In this document: piece by piece, positions 22,230 to 31,596 of the stretch | Position numbering within the stretch: position 1 is the stretch's first letter | Layout: each line of letters starts with the position of its first letter | Assembly (NCBI RefSeq): GCF_001267885.1 | Contig: NZ_CP012382.1 | Span: forward strand, 7,799,001-7,863,000 | Length of the DNA stretch: 64,000 nucleotides | Origin: Streptomyces ambofaciens ATCC 23877 | Lineage (GTDB): Bacteria; Actinomycetota; Actinomycetes; Streptomycetales; Streptomycetaceae | Direction of reading: 5' to 3' | Notes under the pieces: model-generated | Seen by the model: only the letters and a program-made list of their open reading frames with translations | What the model was told of the DNA's origin: nothing | The model's database searches: none | Program-made: the position numbers and the translations under genes

Positions 22230-23584
22230 ATGCGGGTGTCCTTCCCCTGACCGGTGAGGTCGGCGGCCCAGAAGGAGCCGTCGGGATAGCGGTACGTGCT
22301 GATGGTTTCGGGGCGCATCCGGGACGAGAAGCCGGGCATCGTGGGCGCCGTGTAGCGGCCGTCGGAGACGACCGCGGGATCCTCGAAGTGCTCGTGCAGG
22401 TGGTCGACGTACTCGATGACCCGGTCGTCGGTGGTTCCGCTCAGGGCGACGAAGTCGAACATCGCCAGGTGGCGCACCAGTTCGCACAGGCCGACGCCGC
22501 CCGCGTGCGGGCAGACCGGGACGCCGAACGCGGCGGCGAGCAGCAGAATGGCCAGGTTCTCGTTGACGCCTCCGACTCGTGCGGCGTCGATCTGCAGCAC
22601 GTCGATCGCTTCGGCCTGGAGCAGTTGCTTGAAGACGACGCGGTTGTGCACGTGTTCCCCGGTGGCGACCTTGACGGGCGCCACCGCCCGGCGTACGGCC
22701 GCGTGGCCGAGGATGTCGTCGGGGCTGGTGGGCTCCTCGATCCAGTACGGGTCGCTCTCGGCCAGCGCGTTGGTCCAGTCGATGGCCTCGCCGATGTTCC
22801 ACCGCTGGTTGGCGTCGACGGCGATGCGGACGTCCGGGCCGACCGCCGCGCGTGCCGTGCGCAGCCTGCGCACGTCGTCGGCGAGGTCGGCACCCACCTT
22901 GAGCTTGATCTGGGTGAAGCCGTCGGCGACGGCCTGCTTCGCCAGCCGGACGAGCTTCTGGTCGGAGTGGCCGAGCCAGCCGGGGGAGGTGGTGTACGCC
23001 GGGTATCCGTGGGACCGCAGGTGCGCCTCGCGGCCGGCGGAACCCTCCTTGCCCGTGCGGAGCAGGGCGACGGCGTCCGCACGGCTGAGCGTGTCCTCGA
23101 TGTAGCGGTAGTCCACCTGGTCGGCGAGCCATTCCGGCTCGGCGTCGGCGAGGAGTTTCCACACCGGTTTGCCGGCCCGCCTGGCCGCCAGGTCCCACAC
23201 GGCGTTGACGACGGCGCCGACCGCCATGTGCATCACGCCCTTCTCCGGGCCGAGCCAACGCAGTTGGCTGTCGCCGTTCAGGGTCCGGCTCACCGTGCCG
23301 GGGTCGGCGCAGACCGCGTCCACGGACAGGCCGACGACGTGTTCGCGCAGCGCGGCGACGGCGGCGGTCTGGACCTCGTTGCCGCGTCCGATGGTGAAGG
23401 CGAAGGCGTGTCCCTCGAGTGGGCCGTCCGGTCCCCGGTCCGCGTCGGTGCGCAGGACGACGTAGGCGGCCGAGTAGTCGGGGTCCGGGTTCATCGCGTC
23501 GGAGCCGTCGAGTTCGCGTGAGGTGGGAAAGCGGACGTCGACGACGTCGACGTCCGTGATGCGCGGCGTGCGGTTGCTGTCCAT
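22226..23584 (-). CDS. L-fuconate dehydratase (enolase superfamily)
   Basis: 452 residues, mandelate-racemase subgroup. Visible active-site elements: the KxK base (QIKLKVG), metal ligands in [16 protein letters not shown] and TGEHVHNR, and the His-containing [11 protein letters not shown]. The N-terminus ([36 protein letters not shown]) is characteristic of L-fuconate dehydratase and not of other branches. ATG 23584 is chosen; an in-frame GTG lies four codons upstream (GTG AAG AGG GCG). It is first in the operon and would convert L-fuconate to 2-keto-3-deoxy-L-fuconate. Confidence 0.93.
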   Translation of the reverse strand: MDSNRTPRITDVDVVDVRFPTSRELDGSDAMNPDPDYSAAYVVLRTDADRGPDGPLEGHAFAFTIGRGNEVQTAAVAALREHVVGLSVDAVCADPGTVSRTLNGDSQLRWLGPEKGVMHMAVGAVVNAVWDLAARRAGKPVWKLLADAEPEWLADQVDYRYIEDTLSRADAVALLRTGKEGSAGREAHLRSHGYPAYTTSPGWLGHSDQKLVRLAKQAVADGFTQIKLKVGADLADDVRRLRTARAAVGPDVRIAVDANQRWNIGEAIDWTNALAESDPYWIEEPTSPDDILGHAAVRRAVAPVKVATGEHVHNRVVFKQLLQAEAIDVLQIDAARVGGVNENLAILLLAAAFGVPVCPHAGGVGLCELVRHLAMFDFVALSGTTDDRVIEYVDHLHEHFEDPAVVSDGRYTAPTMPGFSSRMRPETISTYRYPDGSFWAADLTGQGKDTRI

Positions 23585-23762
23585 CGCCCTCTTCACGCGT
23601 CCGGTCCGACGCCGACGGTCTCTCGCCTCGCTGCCGGTGCGCCCACCCGGATCAAATAGGATTCGGTTGTCGTGATGCTGGGGCAGACCTGATCGTCGCG
23701 TCAAGCCCCGTGCCGGGATCACCGTCCGCGACCCCGATGGCGCGGGATCGTATAGGACTTCT

Positions 23763-24143
23763 CGGTCGCAGGGCGTAGGAGATGCCCTCGCGGGACCAGT
23801 GGTCGAGGAGCGCCGCGGCGTCACCGGCGACCAGGACGCGCCCGCGGGACAGCGGGGAGTCGGGGCGGCGGCACCGGGTGAGGTGGCCGGTGTCGTGCAG
23901 GGGGCGGGGTCCGCTGAGGCCGTGGCGGGTGAGGAAGTCCTCCTTGTAGGCGCGGAGAGCCACGGGGTTGCCGCGGGCGGCCACCACTCCGGCGGTGCAG
24001 ACCTCCCCCTTGGGGAAGACCCAGCCGAAGGAGCCGGGCAGTGGGCCCCACTCCATCAGCATGCGCCCCCGCCACCGGTCGGCGGTCCGCCCGTCGACCG
24101 GTACCTCGGCCTCCAGGGCGAGGTCCACCTGGGCGCAGCCGGC
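23763..24143 (-). pseudogene. Remnant of an FAD-dependent geranylgeranyl-reductase-like oxidoreductase
   Basis: About 127 residues resemble the middle of geranylgeranyl reductase/FAD-monooxygenase family proteins, including YGWVFPKG-like [18 protein letters not shown] and the FAD motif [23 protein letters not shown]. The N-terminal GxGxxG FAD-binding segment (about 200 residues) and the C-terminal third are missing, and the flanking sequence is unrelated low-complexity coding noise. It is therefore a gene fragment, not a functional gene. It separates the fucose operon from the next gene. Confidence 0.75.
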
Positions 24144-24246
24144 GGTCCGGGCGGGGTGCGTCCCCCGCAGCCGACGCTCCGACGATGTGTCATCTGCGCT
24201 GCGCACGCCTCACGTTCCGTGACGGCCGCGTGCGAGGATGTCGTCC

Positions 24247-25779
24247 GTGACCGTTTCGTCTTCCTCGCCCGCCACCGACGGCGCGCCGCGCACTCGCGGT
24301 CTGGGCCCCCGTGCCGCTGCCGGGCTGGTGTTCGGGTCCTCGGCCGCGGTGCTGGTGGTCGAGATCGTCGCTCTGCGGCTGCTGGCTCCCTATCTCGGTC
24401 TCACCCTCGAGACCAGCACCATGGTGATCGGGATCGCCCTCACCGCGATCGCCCTCGGCTCCTGGCTCGGTGGGCGCCTCGCCGACCAGGTCGATCCACG
24501 CCGGCTGATAGGCCCCGCCCTCGGGCTCTCGGGAGTGGTCGTGGCCCTCACCCCCGCGGTGCTGCGCACCACCGCGGAATGGGCGCCGGCGGCGCTGCTG
24601 CTGATCGCGTCGCTGACCATCCTCGTGCCGGGCGCCCTGCTCTCCGCGGTGACGCCGATCGTGACCAAGCTGCGTCTCACCAGCCTCGCCGAGACCGGAA
24701 CGGTCGTCGGCCGGCTGTCCGGCGTCGGGACGGTCGGCGCCATCGTCGGCACCGTGCTGACCGGGTTCGTCCTCGTGTCGCGGTTGCCGGTCAGCGGCAT
24801 ACTGATCGGTCTCGGCACCCTGCTGGTGCTCGGCTCGGCGCTGGTCGAGTGGCGGACACGCGGGTGGAGCGGCACGCCCGCCCTGGCGCTCGTGGTCGTG
24901 GCCGGTGGTCTCGCCACCGTCGTCGCACCCGGCGGCTGCGACACGGAGACCAAGTACCACTGCGCACGGGTCGTCGCCGATCCCGACCGGGACAGCGGCC
25001 GCACCCTCGTGCTGGACGGCGTCCGGCACTCCTACGTCGACATCGACGACCCGACCTTCCTGAAGTTCACGTACGTGCGCGCCCTCGCCTCGGTGGTCGA
25101 CGCCGCCTTCCCCGAAGGGGAGCCGCTCGTCGCCCACCACTTGGGCGGCGGCGGGCTCACCTTCCCCCGCTACCTCGCGGCCGAACGGCCCGGAACGCGC
25201 AGCGTGGTGTCCGAGATCGACGGCGGGGTCGTGCGCGTCAACCGAGACCTGCTCGGTGCGGGACCACGGACCGGCATCGACGTGCGCACCGAGGACGGCA
25301 GGCTCGGTCTTCGGCGACTGGACACCGGCAGCCGCGACCTTGTCGTCGGCGACGCCTTCGGGGGCGTCAGCGTGCCGTGGCACCTCACGACGGTGGAGGC
25401 GATGACGGACGTCCGGCGGGTGCTCGACGAGGACGGCCTCTACGTCGCCAACCTCATCGATCACGGCGACATGGCCTTCGCCCGCGCCGAAGCCGCCACG
25501 TTGGGCGCGGTCTTCGAGCACGTCGCCCTCGTCGGCGAACCGGCCGACATCGGCCTGGACCCGACCGTCACCCCCGACGGCGGCAACCTGGTGCTCCTCG
25601 CCTCCCGCCGGCCGGTCGACCTGCGCGCGGTCCAGCGGGCGCTGGACGCCCGGCGAACCGGATGGAAGACCGTCACCGGCGGCGACCTCGGCTCCTGGAC
25701 CGGCGACGCCCAACTGCTCACCGACGACCACGCACCGGTCGACCAGCTCCTCCAGCCCGCAGGCTCGGGGAGTGGGTAG
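24247..25779 (+). CDS. Membrane protein with spermidine-synthase-like domain (fused MFS-like/SpeE-like)
   Basis: About 510 residues. The N-terminal ~220 residues contain roughly six to seven hydrophobic segments (AAGLVFGSSAAVLVVEIVAL, VIGIALTAIALGSWLGG and others). The C-terminal half is a Rossmann methyltransferase-like fold of the spermidine synthase family (AHHLGGGGLTFPRYL, SEIDGGVVRVNRDLLG, LVVGDAFGGVSVPWHL). True polyamine substrate residues are not obvious, so the reaction is uncertain. ATG 24238 is an alternative start, but the only ribosome site (GAGG, 24234-24237) is optimally spaced for GTG 24247. Confidence 0.85.
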   Translation: MTVSSSSPATDGAPRTRGLGPRAAAGLVFGSSAAVLVVEIVALRLLAPYLGLTLETSTMVIGIALTAIALGSWLGGRLADQVDPRRLIGPALGLSGVVVALTPAVLRTTAEWAPAALLLIASLTILVPGALLSAVTPIVTKLRLTSLAETGTVVGRLSGVGTVGAIVGTVLTGFVLVSRLPVSGILIGLGTLLVLGSALVEWRTRGWSGTPALALVVVAGGLATVVAPGGCDTETKYHCARVVADPDRDSGRTLVLDGVRHSYVDIDDPTFLKFTYVRALASVVDAAFPEGEPLVAHHLGGGGLTFPRYLAAERPGTRSVVSEIDGGVVRVNRDLLGAGPRTGIDVRTEDGRLGLRRLDTGSRDLVVGDAFGGVSVPWHLTTVEAMTDVRRVLDEDGLYVANLIDHGDMAFARAEAATLGAVFEHVALVGEPADIGLDPTVTPDGGNLVLLASRRPVDLRAVQRALDARRTGWKTVTGGDLGSWTGDAQLLTDDHAPVDQLLQPAGSGSG

Positions 25780-25959
25780 GCGCAGGCGCAGCGCGCCGGT
25801 GCGCGGCGGGAACGCGCCGCGCTCGACGCCGCGTTCGACGGCCGCCGTGCGGCGCGCGAACCGGTCCTCCCGCGGTCGCTGCCGAGCGTCCCCGGACGAC
25901 GAGGGTGTCCGATTGTCGCCCGTCCGCGGTAAATGCCTGGACTGCCGTCATCCTCCGAC

Positions 25960-25988
25960 GGGAGACTTCTGACTCCCAACCTCGGGAG
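25960..25988 (+). promoter_or_regulatory. Alternative hairpins that can hide the ABC transporter ribosome site
   Basis: The sequence contains GGGAG (25960-25964), CTCCC (25973-25977) and GGGAG (25984-25988), where the last is the Shine-Dalgarno of the ABC gene. ACTCCC can pair with GGGAGT across a 6-base loop and cover the ribosome site, or CTCCC can pair with the earlier GGGAG and leave it free. A mutually exclusive pair suggests translational control, but both stems are short. Confidence 0.35.
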
Positions 25989-25992
25989 TGTG

Positions 25993-27909
25993 ATGGCGAC
26001 AAAAGATGACCAGAGGCCGACGCCGGGCAGGAGCGCGGTCGTTCTCGCGCTGCGCCACTACGGCATGGAACTGCTCCGACAACGACGAACGGCTCTGCCC
26101 GCCCTGCTGCTGCCGGCCGTGGGGAACATCGGCATCCGCTACGTCGCCCCCCTGCTGATCGCCAAACTGGCGGGCCAGGCCGCCGACGGCGGCATCACCG
26201 TCGCCTCGGCGCTGCCGTACGTCCTGGGATTCGGTGCCGTGCTGCTGCTCGCCGAAGGCGTGTGGCGGATCGGGCAGCACTGTCTGAACCGCGTGGACGC
26301 CCGCGGCTCCGAGCACCTGTACGTGCTCGGCATGGACGAACTCCTCGCCAAGGACGCGGCGTTCTTCCACGACAACTTCGCCGGCTCCCTGACGAAGCGG
26401 GTGTTGAGCTTCGGCCGGCGCTTCGAGGACTTCGTGGACACCCTGACGTACCGGATCGTCGGCAGCCTCGTGCCCCTGGTCTTCGGGGCCGTCGTGCTCT
26501 GGCACTACGAACCGCTGCTCGTCGTCGGCCTCCTCCTGATGATCGCGCTGACGGTGGTCGCCGCAGCCCCTCTCATCCGTCGCCGGCAGGCCCTCGTCAA
26601 CGAGCGCGAGGTGGCCGTCGCCCGAGTCTCCGGACACGTCGCCGACAGTCTCGTGAACATGGAGACCATCCGGGCGTTCGCCGCCGAGCGCCGGGAGGCC
26701 GACGAACACCGCAGGCGCGTCGCGGAAGCGCGGCGCCTGACGCTGAGGTCGTGGGACTACGGCAACCTGCGCGTCGACACGCTGGTCGCCCCCATGTCCG
26801 TGCTGACGAACGTGCTGGGCCTCCTGGTGGCCATCGCCTTCGCGGGCTCGGGTCAGGGAGTGGAGGGGATCGTCGTCGCCTTCACCTACTACTCCAACGC
26901 GACCCAGATCATGTTCGAGTTCAACCAGATCTACCGGCGTCTGGAGAGCTCGATGACCGAGGCCGCGCAGTTCACCGAGCTGCTGCTGGAACCTCCCACC
27001 GTGCTGGACCCGGCCGACCCCGAACCCCTCGCGCCGGGGGACGCCGGCATCCGCTTCGAGGCGGTGACCTTCGCCCACGCCGGAGCGAAGCCGATCTTCC
27101 GAGGCCTGGACCTGGACGTCCCCGGCGGCGCGCGGATCGGACTCGTCGGCCGGTCCGGCGGCGGCAAGACGACACTCACCCGACTCTTGCTGAGGATGGC
27201 GGACCTCGACGCCGGCCGCATCCTGATCGGCGGTCAGGACATCAGCCGGCTCCGCCAGGCCGAGCTGCGCTCACTGATCGCCTACGTACCCCAGGAACCC
27301 GCGATGTTCCACCGCACCCTGCGGGACAACATCGCCTTCGCCCGGCCCGGCGCCACCGACGAGGAGATCCACGCGGCGGCCGCGGCCGCGCACGTCACGG
27401 AGTTCGCGGATCAGCTCCCGGAGGGCTTCGCCACGCTGGTGGGGGAGAGGGGGGTGAAGCTGTCCGGCGGTCAGCGCCAACGGGTCGCGCTGGCCAGGGC
27501 ATTGCTGCGCGACGCCCCGGTCCTGCTGCTCGACGAGGCCACCAGCGCGCTGGACTCGGAGAGCGAGCTCCTCGTCCAGGACGCTCTGTGGCGGCTGATG
27601 GAGGGACGCACGGCCCTCGTGGTCGCCCACCGGCTGAGCACCGTGGCCGGCATGGACCGGCTCGTCGTCCTCGACCACGGCAGCGTCGTCGAGCAGGGCA
27701 CCCACGAGGAACTGCTCGCCTCGGCGGGCGCCTACGCCAAGCTGTGGCAGCACCAGTCGGGCGGCTTCCTCGGCGAGAGCGCCGATCCGGCCCCGGACGA
27801 GGTCCCGCCCGCGGGCCGCCTCCCCGGCCTGCCGGCACCGCTCGGGTCCGCGCCGGACACGAGTCGCCGAGCCACACCACCGGCGCGGACCAGCTCCGGC
27901 CCGGTGTGA
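25993..27909 (+). CDS. ABC exporter half-transporter (membrane + ATPase in one chain)
   Basis: 638 residues. Residues ~20-320 form an ABC type-1 membrane domain with six hydrophobic segments; residues ~345-590 form the ATPase with Walker A GRSGGGKTTLTRLLL, Q-loop YVPQEPAMF, signature LSGGQRQRVALARALL, Walker B VLLLDEATSAL and the H-loop VVAHRLST. A Pro/Ala-rich tail follows. Such proteins act as homodimeric or heterodimeric exporters; no partner subunit is adjacent, so a homodimer is likely. ATG 25993 follows GGGAG; GTG 25990 and an in-frame ATG at 25933 are alternatives. Substrate unknown. A strong terminator follows. Confidence 0.9.
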   Translation: MATKDDQRPTPGRSAVVLALRHYGMELLRQRRTALPALLLPAVGNIGIRYVAPLLIAKLAGQAADGGITVASALPYVLGFGAVLLLAEGVWRIGQHCLNRVDARGSEHLYVLGMDELLAKDAAFFHDNFAGSLTKRVLSFGRRFEDFVDTLTYRIVGSLVPLVFGAVVLWHYEPLLVVGLLLMIALTVVAAAPLIRRRQALVNEREVAVARVSGHVADSLVNMETIRAFAAERREADEHRRRVAEARRLTLRSWDYGNLRVDTLVAPMSVLTNVLGLLVAIAFAGSGQGVEGIVVAFTYYSNATQIMFEFNQIYRRLESSMTEAAQFTELLLEPPTVLDPADPEPLAPGDAGIRFEAVTFAHAGAKPIFRGLDLDVPGGARIGLVGRSGGGKTTLTRLLLRMADLDAGRILIGGQDISRLRQAELRSLIAYVPQEPAMFHRTLRDNIAFARPGATDEEIHAAAAAAHVTEFADQLPEGFATLVGERGVKLSGGQRQRVALARALLRDAPVLLLDEATSALDSESELLVQDALWRLMEGRTALVVAHRLSTVAGMDRLVVLDHGSVVEQGTHEELLASAGAYAKLWQHQSGGFLGESADPAPDEVPPAGRLPGLPAPLGSAPDTSRRATPPARTSSGPV

Positions 27910-27922
27910 CCGAAGGGCCGGA

Positions 27923-27950
27923 CCGCGTCCCACCACCCGGTGGGACGCGG
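27923..27950 (+). terminator. Terminator after the ABC exporter gene
   Basis: A perfect 12-bp stem (CCGCGTCCCACC / GGTGGGACGCGG) with the 4-base loop ACCC, 13 bases past the stop codon. It insulates the exporter from the downstream rifamycin phosphotransferase. Confidence 0.85.
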
Positions 27951-28041
27951 ACCCCGCCGGCTCTCGGAACGTGCGCCGGGGCGAAGGGCCGCGGGTGAGA
28001 ACGACGAAGGCGGAGAACGTCGTTCCCCGCCACTTCCAAGC

Positions 28042-28073
28042 TATAGCGCGTGGGGGGCCTTGCGGCAAGCCCC
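28042..28073 (+). promoter_or_regulatory. Rifamycin-associated element (RAE) with a candidate -10 box
   Basis: Bases 28055-28073 read GGGCCTTGCGGCAAGCCCC, matching the published 19-bp RAE palindrome GGGGCTTGCGGCAAGCCCC at 18 of 19 positions. RAEs precede actinomycete rifamycin-inactivating genes and are needed for rifamycin induction. A TATAGC at 28042-28047 could be the -10, placing the element at the expected transcription start. It lies about 110 bases upstream of the phosphotransferase start. The match is seen; the inducible function is inferred from the known element. Confidence 0.85.
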
Positions 28074-28182
28074 GGGCCGGGGCGCAGAATCGGCGGCCGA
28101 CGACGGCACCCTGCGAAAACGGGGAGCACTACGTGCGTGGGGCGTCGTCGAAGCGGAGCACAGCGGCCTCGGAGGGACCGGA

Positions 28183-30786
28183 ATGACGGAGCGGTACGTG
28201 TGGGATCTTCGAGAGGTCGACGAGACGCGGACAGCGGTCGTCGGCGGCAAGGGCGCGCACCTGGGCGCGTTGTCGCGGATCGACGGCATCCACGTGCCGG
28301 GTGGCTTCTGCGTGACGACGGCGGCCTTCCGCCGGATCATGGCGGAGACACCGTCGGTCGAGGAGGACATCGCCCGGTTGTCGTGCTTGGAGCCGGACGA
28401 CACGGAGGCCATCCGTACGCTGAGCGCACGCATCCGCCGGACCGTCGAAGAGACCGCCGTCCCGGACGATCTCGCGAAGGCGATCACGTGCGCGCTGGCC
28501 CGGCACGGGGACCGGGCCGCCTACGCCGTCCGGTCCAGTGCGACGGCGGAGGACCTGCCGACCGCCTCCTTCGCCGGCCAGCAGGACACCTACCTGAACG
28601 TCATCGGCTCGACGGCGGTCCTGCGGCACATCAGCCGCTGCTGGGCGTCGCTGTTCACCGAGCGGGCCGTGATCTATCGCCGACGCAACGCCATCGACCA
28701 CCGTACGGTCCACATGGCCGTGGTCGTGCAGCAGATGGTCTTCCCGCAGGCGGCCGGTGTCCTGTTCACGGCCGACCCGGTCACGGGCAACCGCAGGGTC
28801 GCCACCGTGGACGCCGGTTTCGGCCTCGGTGAGGCCCTGGTCTCCGGACTGGTGAACCCCGACGTCTTCACAGTGCGGGACGGTGTGCTCGTCGCCAGGA
28901 CCATCGCAGGCAAGCGGCGTGCCGTGGAGGCTCTGCCGGACGGCGGTACGCGGGAGGTGGCGGTCGACCCGGGACGGCAGGACCAGCCGGCGCTGACCGA
29001 CGCGCAGGTCACGAGCCTGGTACGGCTGGGGCGGCGGATCGAGGAGCGTTTCGGACGCCCGCAGGACATCGAGTGGTGTCTGGCCGAGGAGGGGTTCCGG
29101 ATCCTTCAGAGCCGTCCGATCACGACGCTGTTCCCCGTTCCGGAGCGCTGCGACCAGCGCAACCGCGTCTATCTCTCCGTCGGACACCAGCAGATGATGA
29201 CGGACCCCATGAAGCCCTTGGGCATCTCCGTGTGGCAGCTGACGGCCATGGCACCGATGCACGAGGCGGGCGGGCGGCTGTTCGTCGACGCCACCCAGCG
29301 CCTGGCCGCGCCCGCGAGCCGTGCCGGCCTCCTGGACGTCGTGGGCAGAGGCGATCCGCTGACCAGGGACGCGTTGGAGTCCCTCCTCGCCCGCGACGAC
29401 TTCGTGCTGTCGTCCACGGACGCCGGCTCCGGCGGCCGGCCCACCGCCCGAACCGGCGTCTCCGCCCCGGTCGAGGCGGATCCTGCCGTCGTCAGCGAGC
29501 TGATCGCGCGCAGCCAGGCGTCGCTCACGGCCCTCAGGCGCGACATCCGGACGAAGTCCGGGCCGGCGCTGTTCGACTTCCTGCTGGAGGCCTTCGAGGA
29601 GCACAGACGAGTCCTCGGCGATCCGCTGAGCATGCGGGTGATCATGGCGGGGATGGAGGCCACCTGGTGGCTCAACGACAAGCTGTCGGAGTGGCTGGGG
29701 GAGGAGAGCGCGGCTGACACGCTGACGTTGTCCGTCCCCGACAACGTCACGTCGGAGATGGGACTGGCGTTGCTCGACGTGGCGGATGTGATCCGCCCGC
29801 TCCCGGAGGTGGTGGCGTTCCTGCAGCGCGTCGAGGACGAGGACTTCCTGGACGAGTTGGCCAAGCTCCCGGGCGGGACCGCGGCGCGCGACGCGGTCGA
29901 GGCGTACCTCGACCGGTACGGCATGCGGTGCGTCGGCGAGATCGACATCACGAGGCCGCGCTGGCGCGAGCGTCCGACCACCCTCGTGCCCGTGATCCTG
30001 GACCACGTCAGGAACTTCGGGCCGGGCGTCGCCCAACGGCGGTTCGAGGAAGGTCGGCAGCGGGCGCAGCGGAAGGAACAGGACGTGCTGTCACGCCTGC
30101 GGGCCCTGCCGGACGGCGGGGAGAAGGCCGACCGGACCAAGCGGATGATCGATCGAGTCCGCACCTTCGCCGGATACCGGGAGTACCCGAAGTACGACGT
30201 CGTCAGCCGCTACTTCGTCTACAAGCAGGCCCTCCTGGAGGAGGCCGGGCGTCTCGTGCGGGCCGGCGTGCTCGCTGAGCAGGAGGACATCTACCACCTC
30301 ACGTTCCAGGAGCTCCACGACGTCGTGCGCTCGCGCCGGCTGGACGAGCACCTCGTCCGGCGGCGCAAGGACGCCTTCCGGTCGTACCAGGCGCTCACAC
30401 CGCCCCGGGTGCTCACCTCGGACGGCGAGGCCGTCACCGGGAAGTACCGGCGGAAGGGTGTACCGGCCGGCGCCCTGGTCGGCCTGCCGGTCTCCGCCGG
30501 TACCGTCGAGGGGCGGGCTCGTGTCGTCCTCGACATGGGCGAGGCCGATCTCGAAGCGGGCGACATCCTGGTCACAGCCTGCACGGACCCCAGTTGGTCC
30601 CCCCTGTTCGCCGGGATCGCGGGCCTGGTGACGGAGGTGGGCGGTTCGATGACCCATGGCTCGGTCATCGCCCGGGAGTACGGTCTGCCCGCCGTCGTGG
30701 GCGTGGAGCGGGCCACCCGGCTGATCCGGGACGGGCAGCGCGTCCGCGTCCACGGAACCCGGGGGTACGTCGAACTCCTGGCCTGA
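28183..30786 (+). CDS. rph: Rifamycin-inactivating phosphotransferase
   Basis: 867 residues, the usual length of the family. An N-terminal ATP-grasp domain (GGKGAHLGALSRI, RSSATAEDLPTASFAGQQDTYL) is followed by a rifamycin-binding helical domain (~315-750) and a C-terminal swivelling His domain (TEVGGSMTHGSVIAREYGLP). The catalytic histidine is residue 825 by my count, the position known for the Listeria enzyme. The enzyme uses ATP to phosphorylate the C21 hydroxyl of the rifamycin ansa bridge, releasing AMP and phosphate. GGAGGG lies 6 bases before ATG 28183. The RAE upstream strongly supports this over phosphoenolpyruvate synthase. Confidence 0.95.
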   Translation: MTERYVWDLREVDETRTAVVGGKGAHLGALSRIDGIHVPGGFCVTTAAFRRIMAETPSVEEDIARLSCLEPDDTEAIRTLSARIRRTVEETAVPDDLAKAITCALARHGDRAAYAVRSSATAEDLPTASFAGQQDTYLNVIGSTAVLRHISRCWASLFTERAVIYRRRNAIDHRTVHMAVVVQQMVFPQAAGVLFTADPVTGNRRVATVDAGFGLGEALVSGLVNPDVFTVRDGVLVARTIAGKRRAVEALPDGGTREVAVDPGRQDQPALTDAQVTSLVRLGRRIEERFGRPQDIEWCLAEEGFRILQSRPITTLFPVPERCDQRNRVYLSVGHQQMMTDPMKPLGISVWQLTAMAPMHEAGGRLFVDATQRLAAPASRAGLLDVVGRGDPLTRDALESLLARDDFVLSSTDAGSGGRPTARTGVSAPVEADPAVVSELIARSQASLTALRRDIRTKSGPALFDFLLEAFEEHRRVLGDPLSMRVIMAGMEATWWLNDKLSEWLGEESAADTLTLSVPDNVTSEMGLALLDVADVIRPLPEVVAFLQRVEDEDFLDELAKLPGGTAARDAVEAYLDRYGMRCVGEIDITRPRWRERPTTLVPVILDHVRNFGPGVAQRRFEEGRQRAQRKEQDVLSRLRALPDGGEKADRTKRMIDRVRTFAGYREYPKYDVVSRYFVYKQALLEEAGRLVRAGVLAEQEDIYHLTFQELHDVVRSRRLDEHLVRRRKDAFRSYQALTPPRVLTSDGEAVTGKYRRKGVPAGALVGLPVSAGTVEGRARVVLDMGEADLEAGDILVTACTDPSWSPLFAGIAGLVTEVGGSMTHGSVIAREYGLPAVVGVERATRLIRDGQRVRVHGTRGYVELLA

Positions 30787-30963
30787 ACGGCGGGCCACGG
30801 TGCGCGTCGCGCCTTCGGCGCCTCCCTCATGACTGCCGATCGGCAACTCCGTTGTACACGCCGGTATTTGACGGGAATCAGGACAGGCATGAACCGGCCA
30901 GGACGGGCAACCAGAAAGGAACCGAAGGAGAAGAAGCCGATCACACCAGTTGGGGAGACAGCG

Positions 30964-31236
30964 ATGGCGACCTACAGCCGAACGAGCGCGCACAAGTCGA
31001 GCCGGACGAGCGGACTGGCGATCGCGGGACTGGTCTGCGGCATCGTCGGCCTGTTCCTGCTGCCGATCATCCTGGGCCCGCTGGCCATCATCTTCGGTGC
31101 CGTGGCGATGCGCCAGACCGGCTCCGCCATGGCGAAGTGGGCCATCGGTCTCGGAATCGTCGACATCATTCTCATGATCGTCATGTTCACCGTCGCGGCC
31201 AACAACGGTGGCAGCTTCACCTGGACCGTGGGCTGA
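30964..31236 (+). CDS. Small DUF4190-like membrane protein
   Basis: 90 residues with a short polar N-terminus and two hydrophobic segments (GLAIAGLVCGIVGLFLLPIILGP and WAIGLGIVDIILMIVMFTVAA) linked by AIIFGAVAMRQTG. This is the DUF4190 pattern: small two-helix membrane proteins of unknown function, common in actinomycetes. ATG 30964 is preceded by GGGGAG at a spacing of 6 bases. It is separated from the phosphotransferase gene by about 180 bases, so probably has its own promoter. Confidence 0.85.
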   Translation: MATYSRTSAHKSSRTSGLAIAGLVCGIVGLFLLPIILGPLAIIFGAVAMRQTGSAMAKWAIGLGIVDIILMIVMFTVAANNGGSFTWTVG

Positions 31237-31596
31237 CCCGGACCCTCCCGGTCACGCCCGCACCCGTACCGCCCCGGCACCGCCCGCCCACCGGACCGAC
31301 CTCGCCAGGCCTTGAGCCCGGCCGGGATCGGAAGGCTGGGCCGGCGGTCCGGGGCGGACCCGTGTTCCCTGCGGGAATGCCGGCGTCGCCGTGAGCGTTG
31401 ACGAGGGTGTGGTTGTGAAGGGGACTGTGACCCCGGGCCTCATCTCCTGCCTGCGGGGACGATCGTACGGCTGAAGTCCCGCAGTGCCTTACCGCCGCGG
31501 AGGCGACCGCCCTTCACAACCGCTTCCCTCTCCTCTCGACCCCTCGACTCGCCCCCCCGACCGATCTCCGGTGGCGAAGCCCGGTGACCGGGACGG
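31237..31596. other. 360-base non-coding stretch with one hairpin
   Basis: No convincing gene lies here on either strand. An imperfect hairpin at 31451-31484 (CTGCGGGGAC / GTCCCGCAG with one bulged G) could end the DUF4190 transcript or the convergent regulator transcript. Otherwise I see only GC-rich sequence without recognisable motifs. Confidence 0.5.

Noticed and set aside
28183..30786. Phosphoenolpyruvate synthase instead of rifamycin phosphotransferase
   Set aside because: Length, position of the catalytic His and the RAE upstream fit Rph; the C-terminal PEP-binding barrel of the synthase is absent.
30852..30880. Promoter TTGTAC-N17-GAATCA before the DUF4190-like gene
   Set aside because: The -10 matches poorly and no TAnnnT is at the right distance, so no promoter is called.
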